A DNA stretch of 64,000 nucleotides, taken from positions 620,001-684,000 of the forward strand of contig OY829943.1 of NCBI GenBank assembly GCA_963692465.1, in the 5' to 3' direction. The notes under the pieces were generated by a model, which made no database searches, was not told the DNA's origin, and saw nothing but the letters and a program-made list of their open reading frames with translations. Origin of the DNA: JAUZOB01 sp963692465 (GTDB taxonomy: Bacteria; Bacteroidota; Bacteroidia; Bacteroidales; Prolixibacteraceae). Position numbers and translations under genes: made by a program. The number at the start of each line of letters is the position of its first letter. Position 1 is the first letter of the stretch. This document shows positions 45,170 through 54,148 of the stretch, in pieces.

Positions 45170-46471
45170 CTATTTAATCAGTACATTTTGAATTTTGCTA
45201 TTGTATTCTTTAATAATACTCCATGTTGTGTCTGTATCAAAAACAGAATTTAACCCCTGTTCTTCCTGTGGAGGATCACCCATTAAATCATCTCCTCTTT
45301 TCCAAAAGACACGACCTTCTGATGGCCGCGCCGATCCGCCATAAGCCCAAAAGTTACATCCTGCGAAAACGCCTCGATGGCAAGTATAAGTCAACAACGT
45401 GTCAAAGATGTACCTATAAAATAAATTGCGAGACCGGGTTGAATCATGCAGGTTGTATTGATGGTGGTCTCGCGGCAAACCAAATTCTTCTACAACAACC
45501 GGCTTCCTTAATCTTTTGCCTGCTTTAAAATGAGGCAACATATATTGATTCGCTTTTGCAATTGCACGATTTACCGTTCCTGAAATATTGTGTTCATCAA
45601 TCCATCCCCAGTTCTTCGGCCATACATGAACTGTCAGGTAATCAATATTCCGATTAGCATGAATCTGCCGGTATAACTTCATACTTCCTTCACATCCCAT
45701 TATTCCCTCCGATCCTGTCGATATAAGATGATTCTTGTCTATCGACTTAATCAATCCTGCAGTACGAAATATCCATCTTTTAAAATCTGGAATATTATCA
45801 ATATCAAGCGCTCTTGGCTCATTCGCAATCTGCCAAGCCATGATTGCAGGATCGTCTTTATAGAGTTTTCCTGTATATCGGTTCGTTCTCGAAACAATGA
45901 ATTTCACATGTTTATAAAAAGCCTCTTGAGCACGTCGATCGGTAATAAAAGCCTGATCGTAATTTTTAAAGCGATCCCAACCATAACTATATAAGTAAGG
46001 AATTCTACCATGCTTATTCCAGTTGAGATATTGAGAATAGCCACCCGACCAGTCCCAAGTGTTTCCCAGATAAATAACAGCATACATAGATCGCTTTCCC
46101 ATTTCACTAAGAAGAAAATCCAAGCCTGCCAGCAATGTGTCGTTATATTGTCCTTGTTTCACCTGTAATGTTGGAGTAACCCTACGTTTTATATTATCCG
46201 GACCTTCCGCACCAACAAGTATTCGCAAATTATTAATGCCATTACCCTTCATGAAGTCCAGATCCTGAATTAACTTCTGACGATCTCCTCCTTCTCCTTC
46301 GGATGCGAGTAACGGACCATACCAATAATCAGTTCCAATATAATAATATGGTTTCCCCTGAATCTCAAAATGGCTTCCTGAGACCTTGACAAATTCACTC
46401 TGTGCCTTTGCTTTGTGAAAAGGAAGACATAAGAACGGAATAAGTCCTGCCATAAGAAAAATCTGTTTCAT
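45170..46471 (-). CDS. Glycoside hydrolase family 5, probable endo-beta-mannanase
   Basis: A 433-residue exported enzyme (signal peptide ending HKAKAQ). The GH5 barrel shows GTDYWYGPLL, NNLRILVGAEG, the acid/base E218 in WQIANEPRALD, the nucleophile E329 in VVVEEFGLPRD, and HVWPKNWGW. The pattern is that of GH5 mannanases of the eukaryote-like GH5_7 group; a cellulase activity is less likely beside a beta-mannosidase. No transporter genes accompany the pair, so it may rely on the nearby SusCD or on one elsewhere. Confidence 0.87.
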   Translation of the reverse strand: MKQIFLMAGLIPFLCLPFHKAKAQSEFVKVSGSHFEIQGKPYYYIGTDYWYGPLLASEGEGGDRQKLIQDLDFMKGNGINNLRILVGAEGPDNIKRRVTPTLQVKQGQYNDTLLAGLDFLLSEMGKRSMYAVIYLGNTWDWSGGYSQYLNWNKHGRIPYLYSYGWDRFKNYDQAFITDRRAQEAFYKHVKFIVSRTNRYTGKLYKDDPAIMAWQIANEPRALDIDNIPDFKRWIFRTAGLIKSIDKNHLISTGSEGIMGCEGSMKLYRQIHANRNIDYLTVHVWPKNWGWIDEHNISGTVNRAIAKANQYMLPHFKAGKRLRKPVVVEEFGLPRDHHQYNLHDSTRSRNLFYRYIFDTLLTYTCHRGVFAGCNFWAYGGSARPSEGRVFWKRGDDLMGDPPQEEQGLNSVFDTDTTWSIIKEYNSKIQNVLIK

Positions 46472-46550
46472 GAATGCTTCTATTGTTTAGACTCTCCCCC
46501 TTTAGGGATTTACAAAAATATTCAGAAAAACAGGAGGTTCAAAATAAACT

Positions 46551-46569
46551 TAACAGATATGCTCTGTTA
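46551..46569. promoter_or_regulatory. Palindrome in the divergent GH5/lipoprotein promoter region
   Basis: TAACAGA-TATGC-TCTGTTA, a perfect 7-bp dyad with a 5-bp centre, 80 bp before the GH5 start. Size and position suit an operator for a dimeric regulator; no regulator gene is adjacent. Confidence 0.35.
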
Positions 46570-46746
46570 TATAAAAATAATAATTCATCAAAATCACAAC
46601 TGATCTGAATCGGCTTTCATATTCTCGCATAACACCAATTGCATTACAATCAAACTTTAAATTTACTTAACATTGCTAATTTTAAATAACCATAAGTTTT
46701 ACGATGCACTATTTTTAAGGAAACAACTCAATAAAACTAGAAAATC

Positions 46747-47703
46747 ATGAAATCATTTTTAATTATCTTATGTTGCGTTTTATTAGTACTTACCAGTTGT
46801 AGCAAGGACGAAAACATTCCACAAGTTCACAAATCGTACATCGTATCGATAATTCCTCAAGCAGAATTAAGCTCTTCATTTCCGGAAACAAAGGTGACAT
46901 CCAACGATATTTATGGTGTTGAGGTTTATGCCAAAAGTAGTGCCGTATCTGATGCACCATACTATCCTTATGCTTCGGGCTACTTTGATGATCTCTCAAT
47001 GCTATCGCTGAAATTGTATGACAATTACAAGTATAAAACAACATTAACATTCATCAAGAATGCCAAAAACATCTTAAAAAAAACAGATAAAGAAGAGTAC
47101 TTTAATCCTTTTGAGATAAAGGATAAACAATCTGTAACCATCCAGAATAAATTCACTTATTCTGGTCCGGAATACCTTGCTTCTGCAAGTTACACAGATC
47201 TGGCTGATGGCAAAGGTTATGGCCGGGCTCCAATTGACCGCTTTTATGGAGAAAATACTGATTTTACTCCGTCAGAAGATAATAAAACAATATCAATTGC
47301 CGAAAAAAGAGTAAGCTATGGAATCAATTTTGTTCCCGAAGGATTAACTGATGGAAATCTTAAAATTACACTTGATAATTCTGCTGACGTAATAATCAAC
47401 GCGAATTCAAATGCTCAACCACAACAACAGGTAATTATGTGCACTCCATTCATCTTAAAAGCGTATGATTTTGTAGAATCGGGAACAAACTATTACACTG
47501 ATCCTATAAATATAACGATCACCTGGAATCGGGATTGCGGAGATGTATTTCAAATATATACTGGACAGATTACCGCGAAAAGAAATCAAATGGAGACCAT
47601 CACTATCAAAATTAAAGATCCCACGAAATTTGGAGGAGTTTCCCTTACCGGATTAGACGAACAATTTCAGAATGGAGATTCCTTTGCAATAGGAAACGAA
47701 TAA
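46747..47703 (+). CDS. Lipoprotein of unknown function
   Basis: A 318-residue protein with a lipoprotein signal (lipobox LTSC, C18). The rest is beta-rich with no domain I recognise for certain. Segments such as GVEVYAKSS and FDDLSMLSLKLYDNYKY with evenly spaced aromatic residues recall fimbrillin/FimB-like lipoproteins of Bacteroidales, but the match is weak. It is divergent from the GH5 gene across a 275-bp region and has no downstream partner. Confidence 0.65.
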   Translation: MKSFLIILCCVLLVLTSCSKDENIPQVHKSYIVSIIPQAELSSSFPETKVTSNDIYGVEVYAKSSAVSDAPYYPYASGYFDDLSMLSLKLYDNYKYKTTLTFIKNAKNILKKTDKEEYFNPFEIKDKQSVTIQNKFTYSGPEYLASASYTDLADGKGYGRAPIDRFYGENTDFTPSEDNKTISIAEKRVSYGINFVPEGLTDGNLKITLDNSADVIINANSNAQPQQQVIMCTPFILKAYDFVESGTNYYTDPINITITWNRDCGDVFQIYTGQITAKRNQMETITIKIKDPTKFGGVSLTGLDEQFQNGDSFAIGNE

Positions 47704-47723
47704 CTAAAAATCAACAAATACTC

Positions 47724-47774
47724 TCTTCCGAGAGAACGATGACCGAGCATTAACAATCATATTCTCTCGGAAGA
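47724..47774. terminator. Possible terminator between lipoprotein and fabI
   Basis: A 13-bp perfect stem TCTTCCGAGAGAA/TTCTCTCGGAAGA with a long 25-nt loop, located between convergent genes; the T tail is weak. Confidence 0.5.
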
Positions 47775-47788
47775 ATTATTTACCTGAC

Positions 47789-48634
47789 TTAATCAAACAA
47801 ATGATTTTCGTCAACTTCAAATCCTTTATTATATTGATCCATTGCACGAAGACTCATCCCCATGCTGGAAAACCCGCCATCATGAAATAGATTTTGCATT
47901 GTCACTTTCTTCGTCAGATCAGAAAACATAGCGATACAGTAATCTGCACAATCATCAGCCGAAGCATTTCCTAACGGTGACATCCGGTCTCCAAAATCGA
48001 ATAAATTACTAAATCCTTTAATTCCACTTCCTGCGGTTGTCATGGTCGGGGACTGAGAAATCGTATTTATCCGAACATGTTTCTCCCGACCATAAATATA
48101 TCCGAAGCTCCTTGCTATTGATTCAAGTATTGCTTTCGCATCTGCCATATCGTTATAACCAAAGAAAGTCCGTTGCGCTGCAATATATGATAAAGCGACA
48201 ACAGATCCCCATTCACTAATTGCATCCAGTTTCCTCGCGGATTGCAAAAGCTTATGAAAAGAAATAGCAGAGATATCAAGAGTTTTATGGAACAGATCAT
48301 AATCAAGATCACTGTAATGGTGTCCTTTACGTACATTCGGCGACATCCCTATTGCATGCAGGACAAAGTCTATTTTCCCATTAAAAAAAGTCATTGATTC
48401 ATTAATGAGATTTTCAAGATCTTCGATACTCGTTGCATCGGCAGCAATAACTTTTGCATTTATAGCTTCACCCAACTTATTGGTTGTACCCATTCTTAGT
48501 GCAACCGGGGTATTAGTGAGAACCAAGGAAGCTCCTTCTTCTTTTGCTCTTTCTGCTACTTTCCATGCAATAGAATTCTCATTAAGTGCACCAAAGATTA
48601 AACCATTTTTTCCTTTTAATAAATTATATGCCAT
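47789..48634 (-). CDS. fabI: Enoyl-[acyl-carrier-protein] reductase (NADH), FabI type
   Basis: A 281-residue short-chain dehydrogenase fold that reduces trans-2-enoyl-ACP in the last step of fatty-acid elongation. The variant nucleotide motif GALNENSIAW lies at 15-24. Catalytic Y150, Y160 and K167 (ALSYIAAQRTFFGYNDMADAK) have the FabI spacing, with the ISQSPTMTTAGSGIKGF substrate loop. It differs slightly from E. coli FabI (Q and F in the loop) in the way common in Bacteroidota. Monocistronic in appearance, upstream of but separate from the bat operon end. Confidence 0.94.
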   Translation of the reverse strand: MAYNLLKGKNGLIFGALNENSIAWKVAERAKEEGASLVLTNTPVALRMGTTNKLGEAINAKVIAADATSIEDLENLINESMTFFNGKIDFVLHAIGMSPNVRKGHHYSDLDYDLFHKTLDISAISFHKLLQSARKLDAISEWGSVVALSYIAAQRTFFGYNDMADAKAILESIARSFGYIYGREKHVRINTISQSPTMTTAGSGIKGFSNLFDFGDRMSPLGNASADDCADYCIAMFSDLTKKVTMQNLFHDGGFSSMGMSLRAMDQYNKGFEVDENHLFD

Positions 48635-48761
48635 AATTTAACTGTTTTATGAAATAAACAACTGAATGAAACATTGGCTGCAATGTTAATAAAAATATCC
48701 TTCTTATTCAGGTTATAAATATGACTCAAGCAATAACAAGTGCTTATCTGCTATTCCCTCA

Positions 48762-49517
48762 CTATATTTTAACGACTGAATTCTCTGGTAACCAGCCCTT
48801 ATTGCCATCACTAAGGCGAATCTCAAGCCAATAGCCAATTTGATCGGTAATTTTCACTTTCAATCCCTCGTGAATAATGAAAATATTATTCCCATTATTA
48901 TCAGGAGAACTCTTTATGGTCACCGTTTGAGCAAAAACAATTGCTTCATCATGCCTGTTTAGTCGATTTCGTTGAGTCAACCCAAAACCAAAACTAAAAA
49001 GAAAAAGAAAAACAAATAATATTCCAAATCCGAATGACGTCTTTTTGATCAATACAGATCGTGTTAATAGGAAAAAGCCCAATGCCGTTAAAAACAGCAG
49101 AAACGAAATGAGACTAAAACCACCCCACTCATTCGAAGATTTCAAATTAATTAAATGGTGCCACCACCTCATGAAGAATATCTCTGGCACAGTCTGAATC
49201 TTATCCTGAGTATGAACTCTGGCCAATGAAAGATTATAGTTAATATCTTCATCACCGGGAGCTAGCAATTTAGCTCTTTCATAATTCAAAATTGCCAATG
49301 GATATTTCCCTATCTTGTAGTAACTGTTCCCGAGATTAAAATAAACCGTGGCCGATTCTTTATTTCCACTTAATACTTTCTCATATATTTTTGCTGCTTC
49401 TGCAAATTTCGCTTTCAAATAAAAATTATCTGCTTTCTGAAGCAACTGGTCATTTGTATCAGCCATTACATGCATTACTCCCAATACAAGAAGTAAAATG
49501 GTTAGTGTTCTTTTCAT
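48762..49517 (-). CDS. batE: BatE: TPR and SH3-domain membrane protein
   Basis: 251 residues: signal peptide (ending HVMA), TPR repeats (KFAEAAKIYEKVLSGNKESAT; YFNLGNSYYKIGKYPLAILN), two membrane helices (about 130-185) and a C-terminal SH3-like domain (IHEGLKVKITDQIGYWLEIR; GWLPENSVVKI). Last gene of the Bat operon, 25 bp after BatD. Bat proteins were named for aerotolerance in B. fragilis, but their molecular role is unsettled; the TPR/SH3 pair suggests scaffolding in the periplasm. Confidence 0.88.
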   Translation of the reverse strand: MKRTLTILLLVLGVMHVMADTNDQLLQKADNFYLKAKFAEAAKIYEKVLSGNKESATVYFNLGNSYYKIGKYPLAILNYERAKLLAPGDEDINYNLSLARVHTQDKIQTVPEIFFMRWWHHLINLKSSNEWGGFSLISFLLFLTALGFFLLTRSVLIKKTSFGFGILFVFLFLFSFGFGLTQRNRLNRHDEAIVFAQTVTIKSSPDNNGNNIFIIHEGLKVKITDQIGYWLEIRLSDGNKGWLPENSVVKI

Positions 49518-49542
49518 ATCCCAATTCTATTAAAAACAGTCA

Positions 49543-51351
49543 CTACTTTTTATCTATTTGACGGTCCAGCTCATTCATAACTTTTTCTGCATCGTGATAA
49601 ACATCTCCCATCGGTCCGTTAAGTTCAGCCGGAGCAAATCTTGCAAACTCACATTTATCAACAACATCCAGAAATTTCTTAATCAAAGATTCTTCAATCT
49701 GATTTTGTTTTAATGCCTCTACTGCAGACTCCCTATTTAGATCTGAAATTGGAATAGATAATTTATCACTCAGATAGCCCCAGAATGCTTTTAGTATAGC
49801 CTCGTAGAATAGCTCCTGATTGTGCGCCTTCATTTGAATTGTTGCATTTTTCAGATGCTTACGAGCCAGTTTTCCCGCTCTTCTGTTTTTCATTAATTCA
49901 AGATTCGCACTCTCTATAGCCCTCTTTCTATTAAAAGCGACCAAGACTAAAAATCCAACCAACGCCAACAAAAACAACAGATAAAACCAAGTTGTCGAAT
50001 AAACAGAATACCCTTTCGGATACAAACGACTACCTAATTTGATGTATCGTATATCCTGCCCTAAAAGCTTAAGATCCTGCTGAGAATAATTCCCCACCAA
50101 AGTAGCTGAATTCCCATTCCCTTTGGTTACTTTAATCGTAAAAGGTCCTATAACTCTTGTCTCATATCTTCCCGACGCTGGATTAAAATATGAGAACAAA
50201 CTGGCCGGAATTGTATACTGTCCTTCACTTCTTGGGACAAACAAATAATCGAATGAGATATTCCCATCAACACCCGAAACGGTCGACCGAATATTCATAT
50301 TAGTTTTTGGATCGTAAGATTCTATTCCTGATGGAAAATTAATTTTAGGTGGCTGAATTAATTTAAGATTACCGTTTCCAGACACACTTACATGCATAGT
50401 TGCACCCTCATTTGCAGGAATAACCTTCTTATCAATAGATGCATTTACCTGAAAGCTACCAATAGCACCTGAAAAATTAGCCGGAGAATTTGGTAACGGT
50501 CTTACATTTATTGTTGCAGAATTGCTTGCTACACGTACCTTTACATTTCGAACATTATCAAATATATTACCAAACAAACCTCGGGGAGCCGAATGCTGTT
50601 GTACAATACATTCCAAATCGAACGGCTTGATAACAAGATGCCCGGTCTGTTGTGGAAAAAGCACGGTCTTCTTCAGCGTCCCCACATTATACGCCTGACC
50701 ATTAACAACCTCCCGACTCAAAGAAATCTGCTGAGGCAATTGCACTTCCTGACTCCAGAATCCGGTAAACGGAGGAAAATGAACGTCGTCAAATCCAACC
50801 AAACCAACCCGTGTATAAACCTTTAGTATAGCAACAAGATGCTGCCCCTTGTAAACATTATTCTTATCTATATTTAAACGGAGAAATAAATCACTCTTTC
50901 CGACTTTTCCAAATCCAGTTTTCTGTGGTTGATCGCCATAAGCCTGTTGTTGTGAATGTCCCGCAGTAGAACCTTTTATAACCTGAATTTGAATTCCGTT
51001 AGACTGGCAGGTTCTTCCATTAATATTAATCGTTGCAGGACGAATACTGTATTTACCAACTCTTTTCGCCCTTAAAATATAGGTATAGGAAATCTGAATC
51101 GACCGACTCATTTTCCCATTTATATCAATATCCTCTTCGCTCTGCGAAACACTTGGTCCCATTAATAAGTCAAATGCGTCAAGATTCGGCAATTTCATAT
51201 CCCGCCCTTCTGCATTCATCATAAATGACAAACGAAACTGATCTCCTAGAGAGACAATATCTGGTCCTGACATTTTAAATCGGACAGGATTGCCTATTGC
51301 ATGAAAGGCGATAAAAAGGAACGCTGCAAAAACAACGATTCTCTGCTTCAT
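49543..51351 (-). CDS. batD: BatD: oxygen-tolerance protein with Ig-like repeats
   Basis: 602 residues. A signal peptide and a large periplasmic region of Ig-like beta domains (VRFKMSGPDIVSLGDQFRLS; NATVPANEGATMHVSVSG-type strands) are followed by a membrane helix (about 450-470, WFYLLFLLALVGFLVLVAF) and a basic cytoplasmic tail. Length is typical. It lies between the TPR gene and batE. Confidence 0.9.
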   Translation of the reverse strand: MKQRIVVFAAFLFIAFHAIGNPVRFKMSGPDIVSLGDQFRLSFMMNAEGRDMKLPNLDAFDLLMGPSVSQSEEDIDINGKMSRSIQISYTYILRAKRVGKYSIRPATININGRTCQSNGIQIQVIKGSTAGHSQQQAYGDQPQKTGFGKVGKSDLFLRLNIDKNNVYKGQHLVAILKVYTRVGLVGFDDVHFPPFTGFWSQEVQLPQQISLSREVVNGQAYNVGTLKKTVLFPQQTGHLVIKPFDLECIVQQHSAPRGLFGNIFDNVRNVKVRVASNSATINVRPLPNSPANFSGAIGSFQVNASIDKKVIPANEGATMHVSVSGNGNLKLIQPPKINFPSGIESYDPKTNMNIRSTVSGVDGNISFDYLFVPRSEGQYTIPASLFSYFNPASGRYETRVIGPFTIKVTKGNGNSATLVGNYSQQDLKLLGQDIRYIKLGSRLYPKGYSVYSTTWFYLLFLLALVGFLVLVAFNRKRAIESANLELMKNRRAGKLARKHLKNATIQMKAHNQELFYEAILKAFWGYLSDKLSIPISDLNRESAVEALKQNQIEESLIKKFLDVVDKCEFARFAPAELNGPMGDVYHDAEKVMNELDRQIDKK

Positions 51352-51392
51352 GATTAAAATTCTTTTGCGTCTGTAAAATTAATACAATAAGA

Positions 51393-52091
51393 TTACCAGT
51401 TCTTATCTACATTGTGTTTTGGATTACTAACAGCTTTTATTCTTCTTGACTGCTGATTATTCTTTTCTTCATTATCCAAAGCCTGAAGAATACTTTCAGC
51501 ATTACTTTTTGATATTCCTCCACCCGACTGTTGGTCCTGTTTATTTTGCTTATTCTGATTCTGTTTATTGTTTTGATTTTGCTTATTCTGCTTATTTTGA
51601 TTTTTGTTATTCTTATTCTGATTTTTCTTTTGATTCTTCTTCTGATGTTGCGCATAAGCCAGATTATACTTCGTTTCTAAATCTTTTGGATTCAATCGGA
51701 GAGCATTTTTATAAGCTTCAATGCTTTCATCAATTTTATTTTGCATCAACAACGAGTTTCCAATATTATGATAACATTTCGCCTTCGCCATTCTATCTTT
51801 CTCCGTCTTGCTAAGCTGCTGGAAAAAATGTGCTGCCTCACTAAACCGTTTCTGTTTATACATAGCATCCGCAAGATTGAAATTCCATTTAGAATCCTGA
51901 GGTTTCAACGCAATAGCTCTTCGATAGGCTATTTCCGCCTTATTGTAATCTTCCGTATCCAGATGATTCTTCGCACTTAGCGCCTTGTTATAGAAATCAT
52001 TCCCCTCCCGAATATATTTTCGTTCTTTCTGCCCATATGAAAAACTCATAGAGAGAATCAATATCAACAATAAGGAAAAAATCTTCTTCAT
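51393..52091 (-). CDS. batC: BatC: TPR protein with Asn/Gln/Lys-rich tail
   Basis: 232 residues. A signal peptide is followed by three TPR repeats (about 20-150, YNKAEIAYRRAIALKPQDSKWNF; CYHNIGNSLLMQNKIDESIEAYKNAL). A strikingly low-complexity segment (about 152-192) is made almost only of Lys, Asn and Gln, then comes a short conserved end. TPRs should bind the neighbouring Bat proteins. The low-complexity tract is encoded by a repetitive A-rich stretch (about 51515-51640), liable to length change by slippage. Confidence 0.85.
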   Translation of the reverse strand: MKKIFSLLLILILSMSFSYGQKERKYIREGNDFYNKALSAKNHLDTEDYNKAEIAYRRAIALKPQDSKWNFNLADAMYKQKRFSEAAHFFQQLSKTEKDRMAKAKCYHNIGNSLLMQNKIDESIEAYKNALRLNPKDLETKYNLAYAQHQKKNQKKNQNKNNKNQNKQNKQNQNNKQNQNKQNKQDQQSGGGISKSNAESILQALDNEEKNNQQSRRIKAVSNPKHNVDKNW

Positions 52092-52102
52092 CTTCTTTGA
52101 GT

Positions 52103-53125
52103 TTATTTCACACTGAATAACCTAAAATTCTTTAAAAACTTATTTTTCCTTTCAAGAATCATAAACTCAATGAAAAGTAAAAAAAGTGCAAATCCGATAA
52201 AATACTGATACTGCTCATTGTATTCAGAATAAACAGTTGAATTCATTTCTTTCTTTTCCATTCTGTTTATCTGGTCAAAAAGAGCCTCCAACCCAATATC
52301 CGAATTATTGGCACGGATATACAATCCTTTTCCTGCAGCAGCTATCTCCTTCAATGTATTCTCATCCAACTTTGAAATAACAACATTTCCGTTCTTGTCC
52401 CGAATAAAATTCCCCGGTCCTATTTGAATAGGAGCCCCACTAGGAAGTCCGATTCCTAAAGTGTGAATAATAATCTTTTGCTTAGCTGCATCTTTCGCTG
52501 CATCAACCGCATCATCTTCATGATTTTCCCCATCCGTAATAACAATCAATGCCTTATTTTTATCCGCTTTGGGACTAAAAGAACTGGCAGCCAGATTAAT
52601 CGCTTTTCCAATGTTCGTTCCCTGAATGGGAATCATTGAGGGCCTAACCGAAGATAAAAACAGCCTGGCCGAAGCATAGTCATCCGTTATAGGCAACTGG
52701 GTGTAAGCATCTCCTGCAAATACAATCAACCCAATCCGGTCATTATGTAATTGATCAATCAAGCGATCAATAGCCTGTTTAGCTCGCTCCAAACGGCTTG
52801 GCTGTATATCCTGCGCCAACATACTGTTTGAAACATCTAACGCAATAACCAGTTCAATACCTCTTTTTTTCGATTTATCAATTTTAGTCCCAAATTCAGG
52901 CTGAGCTAATCCGCTAATCAAAAACGCCAACGCTAACATTAATACAATGAATTTAACCCATGGCCGAATAGTCGATACATTCGGCATTAAATCATTCAAA
53001 AGCTCAATATTTCCTATTTCTTGTAAAGTTTTTTTCCTTTTCTGCCTGAAATACAAGAAGACCAGGAACATTACAGGAATTAGAAATAACAGGTTTAAAT
53101 ATTCTGGACGCGCAAACCTAAACAT
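52103..53125 (-). CDS. batB: BatB: von Willebrand A-domain membrane protein
   Basis: 340 residues. N-terminal membrane segments (about 10-27 and 58-75) precede a VWA domain with a full metal-ion-dependent adhesion site (D97-S99-S101 in ALDVSNSM; IQGTNIGKA; VITDGENHED). A C-terminal helix (FIGFALFLLFIEFMIL) completes the topology, so the VWA domain faces the periplasm. Paralogous to BatA next door; 19 and 11 bp from its neighbours. Confidence 0.92.
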   Translation of the reverse strand: MFRFARPEYLNLLFLIPVMFLVFLYFRQKRKKTLQEIGNIELLNDLMPNVSTIRPWVKFIVLMLALAFLISGLAQPEFGTKIDKSKKRGIELVIALDVSNSMLAQDIQPSRLERAKQAIDRLIDQLHNDRIGLIVFAGDAYTQLPITDDYASARLFLSSVRPSMIPIQGTNIGKAINLAASSFSPKADKNKALIVITDGENHEDDAVDAAKDAAKQKIIIHTLGIGLPSGAPIQIGPGNFIRDKNGNVVISKLDENTLKEIAAAGKGLYIRANNSDIGLEALFDQINRMEKKEMNSTVYSEYNEQYQYFIGFALFLLFIEFMILERKNKFLKNFRLFSVK

Positions 53126-53144
53126 GATATCTGAATTGTTTTAT

Positions 53145-54137
53145 TTATGGAATATTCCTTAACAAGGCATATTTAACTAACAATGAAAAGATCAAAAGCA
53201 AGACTGCTGCAAATGCATACGAATGATATACTTCGTAAAAATGATGAACTTCACTAACGTCAATCTTCGTTTTCTCCAAATGATCAATATCTTTATATAT
53301 CTCTTCCAATTTTTTATTATTGGTTGCACGATAATATTTCCCTCCGGTCATATTTGCAATCTGTTTCAGCAACCCCTCATCAATTTCAACCTTTGCATTC
53401 TGAAATTGAATACCGGAAGGGGTCATAAACGGATAAGGAGCCATTCCAAGAGTCCCGACCCCAATCGTATACACTCTGACACCAAAAGATTTTGCAATTT
53501 GAGCCGCCGTTATCGGAGCGACTTCACCCATATTATTTTCCCCGTCAGTGAGAAGAATAACTACTTTACTTTTTGCTTTACTCTCTTTTAAACGGGCAAC
53601 AGAAGTGGCAAGTCCATTTCCGATTGCAGTTCCATCTTCCAGTGCACCGCTTCTTATTCCTTTAAAAAGATTCATCACCGTCGCACGATCAGTTGTCAAC
53701 GGACATTGAGTAAAACTTTGCCCACTAAATATTACAAGTCCGATTCGATCATCCGGTCTTCCCGATACAAACTCCATCGCCACCTTTTTAGCCGCTTCAA
53801 TTCTATCCGGATCAAAATCTTTCGCCATCATACTACTTGATACATCAAGAGCAATAACGATATCAATACCTTCCATAGATACATTATGGCGACTGTGAGT
53901 CGACTGAGGTCTGGCTAATGCGACAATGATCAAAATCATCGCAATAATCCGGATAGCAAACAATATATGCTGAAGAAAATGCTTATAAGTAACAGGGACT
54001 TTCTTCAATCCTTTCAAAGTTGATATCTTAAGGCTTGCACCAAACTTCCTATGCCGATAGATATACCATCCAATCATTGGAATCAGAAGCAGAAGCAAAT
54101 AAAAAAACTCAGGATTTGCGAACGTATTATGATGCAT
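53145..54137 (-). CDS. batA: BatA: von Willebrand A-domain membrane protein
   Basis: 330 residues, same layout as BatB: two N-terminal membrane helices, a VWA domain with intact MIDAS (D98-S100-S102 in ALDVSSSMM; DGTAIGNG; LLTDGENNMGE) and a C-terminal helix. Together with MoxR and the DUF58 protein it forms the conserved MoxR-VWA module, in which a AAA+ ATPase is thought to remodel or load metal on VWA partners. Confidence 0.93.
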   Translation of the reverse strand: MHHNTFANPEFFYLLLLLIPMIGWYIYRHRKFGASLKISTLKGLKKVPVTYKHFLQHILFAIRIIAMILIIVALARPQSTHSRHNVSMEGIDIVIALDVSSSMMAKDFDPDRIEAAKKVAMEFVSGRPDDRIGLVIFSGQSFTQCPLTTDRATVMNLFKGIRSGALEDGTAIGNGLATSVARLKESKAKSKVVILLTDGENNMGEVAPITAAQIAKSFGVRVYTIGVGTLGMAPYPFMTPSGIQFQNAKVEIDEGLLKQIANMTGGKYYRATNNKKLEEIYKDIDHLEKTKIDVSEVHHFYEVYHSYAFAAVLLLIFSLLVKYALLRNIP

Positions 54138-54148
54138 AACTTTAATTT

